Shown here: one piece after another, positions 60,911-64,000 of the stretch
Numbering within the stretch: the first letter of the stretch is position 1
Layout: every line of letters begins with the position of its first letter
Origin: JACVRM01 sp046262315
Lineage (GTDB): Bacteria; Actinomycetota; Thermoleophilia; Gaiellales; Gaiellaceae
Assembly (NCBI GenBank): GCA_046262315.1
Contig: JBHEMZ010000036.1
Span: 1 to 64,000, forward strand
Reading direction: 5' to 3'
DNA length: 64,000 nucleotides
Position numbers and translations under genes: made by a program
Notes under the pieces: model-generated
What the model saw: only the letters and a program-made list of their open reading frames with translations
Database searches by the model: none
Told to the model about the DNA's origin: nothing

Positions 60911-62569
60911 GTGGCGGAGGCGGCCCTGCGGATCATCCCTCTCGGCGGCCTTGGGGAGGTCGGCAAGAACATGACCGTCTACGAGGCCGGCGACGACCTG
61001 CTGGTGGTCGACGCTGGTCTAGCCTTCCCGCGTGACGAGCAGCTCGGGGTCGACCTCGTGCTGCCCGACTTCACTTACGTCCGCGAACGGGTGCACCGCG
61101 TCCGCGCCATCGTTCTCACGCACGGCCACGAGGATCATGTCGGCGCCCTGCCCTACTTGCTGCGCGAGGTGCCAGTGCGAGAGATCTGGGCGACGAAGCT
61201 GACACTCGGGCTCGTCCAGTCGAAGCTCGACGAGCACGGCCTGTTGCGGGCCGTCGAGCTGCGGGAGGCCGATCCCGACGGGGCTCCGGTCGAGCTTGGC
61301 CTGTTCCGCGTCGGCTTCGTGCGCATGGCTCACTCCATCCCTGACACGGTCGCCCTCGTGCTCGAGACGCCCGGGGGCCGCGTCGTGCACACCGGCGACT
61401 ACAAGATCGACCACACGCCTGTGGACGGCATTCGCACGGACGTCGGCCGCCTGGCGGAGATCGGGAACCTCGGAGTCGACCTGCTCGTCGGGGACTCGAC
61501 GAACGCCGAGCGGCCGGGCGTCACGCTCTCCGAGCGCGTCGTGGGCGAGGCGTTTCGCCACCTGATTCCCGGTCGCGGCGGCCGCGTGCTCGTCTCCTCG
61601 TTCGCCTCCAACCTGCATCGCATGCAGCAGGCGATCGACGTGGCGCACGAAGTGGGGAGGAAGGTCGCCGTCGTGGGGCGCTCGATGCGGAAGAACCTCA
61701 ACATCGCACGCAACCTCGGCTACGTGGAAGTGCCCGACGACATCCTCGTGCGGACGGCCGACCTCGACGACCTGCGTCCCGAGCAGGTGCTCGTGCTGTG
61801 CTCGGGCAGCCAAGGCGAGCCGCTCTCGGCGCTGACGCGGATGGCCTACAACGACCACCGCGCGGTGCGGGTCGAGCGCGGCGACACGGTCATCATCTCG
61901 GCGAAGCCGATTCCCGGCAACGAGCTCCGCGTGCACGACACCATCAACGGGCTCTCGAAGCTCGGCGCCGAAGTTCTGCACGAGGAGAACGCGCTCGTGC
62001 ACACGTCGGGGCACGCGAACGCCGAGGAGATCCGCATGATCCTGTCGCTGCTGCGACCCCGTGCGGTGATGCCCGTCCACGGGGAGTTCCGCATGCAGGC
62101 TGCGCACGCGCGCCTGGCGCAGGAGGCAGGCGTGCCGGCGAGTGCAATCGTGCTGGCCGAGAACGGCTCCGTGGTGGAGCTCACCCGCGACGGGGCGCGT
62201 ATCGCCGATCAGATCGAGGCCGGCGTGATCTTCGTAGACGGGCTCGGGGTTGGGGACGTCCGCGACGTGGCGCTGCGAGACCGCCGTCGCCTGTCGGAGG
62301 ACGGTGTCGTCATCATCGTCGCCACCCTCGGCGGCTCGAACGGCGCAGTCGCCTCGCCGCCGGAGCTGATCGTGCGTGGATTCGGCGACGCGCAGCCGAT
62401 GCTCGACGAGATGCGCTCGGAGGCCGATCGCGTGCTCCGCGAGTGTCTCCAGCAGCGGATCACGGAGATCAAGCTGCTCCAGGAGCATCTCCACGACGGC
62501 GTCGGCCAGCTGCTCTACGACAGGACGGGACGCCGGCCGATGATCCTGCCCGTCATAGTTGAGGTATGA
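60911..62569 (+). CDS. rnj: Ribonuclease J
   Basis: 552 residues. Metallo-beta-lactamase/beta-CASP nuclease with LTHGHEDHVGALPYLL, VHTGDYKIDHTPVDG, GDSTNAERPG and the late SGHANAEEIRMIL and PVHGEFRM motifs. It has 5'-3' exo- and endonuclease activity and matures or degrades RNA, often with PNPase. GTG start at 60911 right after the -10 box; the longer upstream open frame is antisense to the S8 gene. Stop overlaps the next start (ATGA). Confidence 0.95.
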   Translation: MAEAALRIIPLGGLGEVGKNMTVYEAGDDLLVVDAGLAFPRDEQLGVDLVLPDFTYVRERVHRVRAIVLTHGHEDHVGALPYLLREVPVREIWATKLTLGLVQSKLDEHGLLRAVELREADPDGAPVELGLFRVGFVRMAHSIPDTVALVLETPGGRVVHTGDYKIDHTPVDGIRTDVGRLAEIGNLGVDLLVGDSTNAERPGVTLSERVVGEAFRHLIPGRGGRVLVSSFASNLHRMQQAIDVAHEVGRKVAVVGRSMRKNLNIARNLGYVEVPDDILVRTADLDDLRPEQVLVLCSGSQGEPLSALTRMAYNDHRAVRVERGDTVIISAKPIPGNELRVHDTINGLSKLGAEVLHEENALVHTSGHANAEEIRMILSLLRPRAVMPVHGEFRMQAAHARLAQEAGVPASAIVLAENGSVVELTRDGARIADQIEAGVIFVDGLGVGDVRDVALRDRRRLSEDGVVIIVATLGGSNGAVASPPELIVRGFGDAQPMLDEMRSEADRVLRECLQQRITEIKLLQEHLHDGVGQLLYDRTGRRPMILPVIVEV

Positions 62570-63123
62570 GCAGCGTTCGCGAGCGAGGCCCCGGCTGGGC
62601 CGCGGTGCTGGAGCTGCACTCCGCCGACACCGGTACGGGGCCGCGTCTGATCGCGCAGCTCGGCGCCTGCGAAGTCGCGGCGCTCGCCTTCTGCCGGCTG
62701 CTCGAGCGCTGGGCGCGGGGAGACGCCGAACCGTGCACGCCGGGCCGCCGACAGTCGGCGCTGCGCCGTGCAGCGGAACGCGCGGAGACAGCGCTCGCAG
62801 GGCTCGAGGAGCCTCTGGGGCGCTATCTGCTCGAACTCGAGCCGGAAGAGGCTGAGGGCGCCTCCTGGTACGGCCAGCCGTCCGTCGCCGAGTTTGTCGA
62901 GTGGGAACCTGTGCTCCAACGGGCGGGGGTGGCCGTTTCGTACGCCCGTGTGGCCCGCGCGTACCTCGAGCTTGCCGTGTTCGTGCGTGCACTCGAGGGT
63001 CTCGCCGCGGCCGCCCGCTGGGAAGCCGTCCCGGACCGCTCCGCGCTCTGGGCGGGGCTCTTCGATCTGCGCGAGAACCTCATGAACGGCGCCGCGCAGG
63101 ACCTCCGCGCACTCGCGGCGTAG
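62566..63123 (+). CDS. Hypothetical protein between rnj and ftsK
   Basis: 185 residues, all-helical in appearance, rich in Ala, Arg and Glu, with a conserved-looking WYGQPSVAEFVEWEPVLQR. No family recognised. ATG overlaps the rnj stop. Its place suggests an RNA-processing or division context but gives no function. Confidence 0.65.
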   Translation: MSSVRERGPGWAAVLELHSADTGTGPRLIAQLGACEVAALAFCRLLERWARGDAEPCTPGRRQSALRRAAERAETALAGLEEPLGRYLLELEPEEAEGASWYGQPSVAEFVEWEPVLQRAGVAVSYARVARAYLELAVFVRALEGLAAAARWEAVPDRSALWAGLFDLRENLMNGAAQDLRALAA

Positions 63124-63216
63124 CAGGGACTGTCCCCGAACGGGAGTGCCCACATGAGGGCGCCCTCCCGTGGCTTGGCGCAGGGGAGGGGACGGCGGCG
63201 TCGAAGGATGCGGCCC

Positions 63217-64000
63217 ATGGCGCGCCGCCCGAAGAAGCGACCGCTCCGGCCGCGCAAGCCTGCGCGCACGAAGCGTCGGACGCAGAAGCGCGCGCGCGGT
63301 CATCAGCGCCCTGAGCTGATCGGCCTCGCCTTGTGCGCGCTCGGGTTCTTTCTCGCCAGCCTGCTCTACCTCGGCTGGAGTGGGGGGCTGGCCGGCGAGA
63401 AAGTCCTGGACGGCCTCGACGCGGCGATCGGGGGGCTCGCGTACCTGATGCCCGTGGTGCTCGTCGTCGTCGGCGCGTTACTCGTGACGCGCTCCCAGCT
63501 TCTCGACATGGGCCCGTTCCGCACGGGCAGCGCGATCGTCATGCTCGGCCTCTTCCTGCTGCTGGGGCCGAGCGCAGGTCTCGTCGGGCAGGGGCTCGAC
63601 GCCTCCGTGGGCCGAGCCGTCGGCGGCACAGGCCGGGTGCTCCTCGGCGCGACAGCCACGCTCGCCGGCGCGCTGCTCCTGACCGGCGCCTCGATCGGCG
63701 CCTTCCTGCGCCGTTCCGGGCATGTTGTCCGCCGTGCGACCGGCGCCGCCCGCCGCACGCTCGATCGCCCTGGATCTAGTCCCGAGCCACGTCCGGCGCG
63801 GCCCATGTCCCCGCACCCCGTCCCGAACCAGGCGAGTCCTCCGGTCGACGCCGTGTCGGCGTTCCCCGACGTGGTGGGCGAGCCTGAGCCCGAGCAGCAG
63901 CCGCCGCGGCTCGAGCTCGAGCCCCAGGAAGTCGACGAGCTCTCCGAGGAAGGAGTCCTACCGGCCGGCCGTCCGCACGCCGACTACCGGTTGCCCGACC
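63217..64000 (+). CDS. ftsK: FtsK/SpoIIIE DNA translocase, N-terminal part (3' end outside window)
   Basis: 261 codons visible. A very basic cytosolic start (ARRPKKRPLRPRKPARTKRR) is followed by four hydrophobic helices (ELIGLALCALGFFLASLLYL, AYLMPVVLVVVGALLVT, SAIVMLGLFLLLGPSAGLV, TATLAGALLLTGASIGAFL), a Pro/Glu-rich linker, and HADYRLPD, the usual run-in to the FtsK alpha domain. The motor is beyond the window. Position after rnj fits actinobacterial synteny. In-frame ATGs at 63154 and 63208 are alternatives; 63154 has GGGAG 8 nt upstream. Confidence 0.85.
   Translation, partial: MARRPKKRPLRPRKPARTKRRTQKRARGHQRPELIGLALCALGFFLASLLYLGWSGGLAGEKVLDGLDAAIGGLAYLMPVVLVVVGALLVTRSQLLDMGPFRTGSAIVMLGLFLLLGPSAGLVGQGLDASVGRAVGGTGRVLLGATATLAGALLLTGASIGAFLRRSGHVVRRATGAARRTLDRPGSSPEPRPARPMSPHPVPNQASPPVDAVSAFPDVVGEPEPEQQPPRLELEPQEVDELSEEGVLPAGRPHADYRLPD

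Overview
This is a high-GC bacterial chromosome segment, and the gene order points to an actinobacterium. The run pyrR-pyrB-pyrC-carA-carB-pyrK-pyrD-mihF-gmk-rpoZ-coaBC and the order rpsO-pnp-(M16 peptidase)-dapB-dapA-rnj-ftsK are both actinobacterial. A class 1B dihydroorotate dehydrogenase with a PyrK subunit, and a secreted subtilisin with an SSSWN-repeat tail, suggest a deep lineage such as Thermoleophilia rather than Streptomyces or Mycobacterium. That lineage placement is inference. Many starts sit only 7-13 nt after a TAnnnT -10 box, so leaderless transcription looks common here.

Layout. 1-0.9 kb: end of a secreted Ig-like protein, a strong terminator and tRNA-Gly(CCC). 1-4.4 kb (minus): coiled-coil protein, HIT protein and CorA. 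4.5-9.7 kb: a disrupted accessory patch with a broken MFS gene, a 5'-truncated frameshifted coiled-coil gene, a small unknown gene and a large restriction-modification fusion next to tRNA-Arg(CCG). 9.9-12 kb: an enolase-superfamily racemase and a DUF1611 protein resembling the DgcA/DgcN D-glutamate pair. 12-19 kb: secreted glycosidase-like protein, a LysM protein under two perfect LexA boxes, RNase Z, DUF2007, MFS, GFA protein and S9 peptidase.

19-30.4 kb: the pyrimidine operon with a PyrR-binding hairpin and a 14-codon leader ORF, then mihF, gmk, rpoZ and coaBC. 30.4-36.7 kb: MoxR-DUF58-transglutaminase, a sugar-phosphate nucleotidyltransferase-like gene, a TPR protein, an unknown gene and dtd, all tightly overlapped. 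36.8-38.8 kb: a small membrane protein and a peptide-type ABC binding lipoprotein. 38.9-48.2 kb: the translation cluster rimP-nusA-ylxR-infB, a two-gene minus-strand insert, then DUF503-rbfA-nrnA-truB-ribF. 48.3-57.4 kb: GGT-like protein, rpsO-pnp with a long intercistronic hairpin, membrane protein, ABC exporter, M16 peptidase and dapB. 57.6-64 kb: dapA, an S8 peptidase carrying two in-frame stop codons, rnj, an unknown gene and the start of ftsK.

Most valuable observations: the double SOS box in front of a YneA/ChiZ-like LysM protein; the PyrR leader with a coupled mini-ORF; the S8 peptidase with an intact catalytic triad but UAG and UGA codons, sitting inside dapA-rnj synteny between copies of a short repeat; a 13-bp hairpin that buries the gmk start codon; an intrinsic terminator just upstream of rimP-nusA; and a C-C-C-H zinc-like tail on NusA. 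I saw no CRISPR array, rRNA gene, prophage or recognisable transposase.
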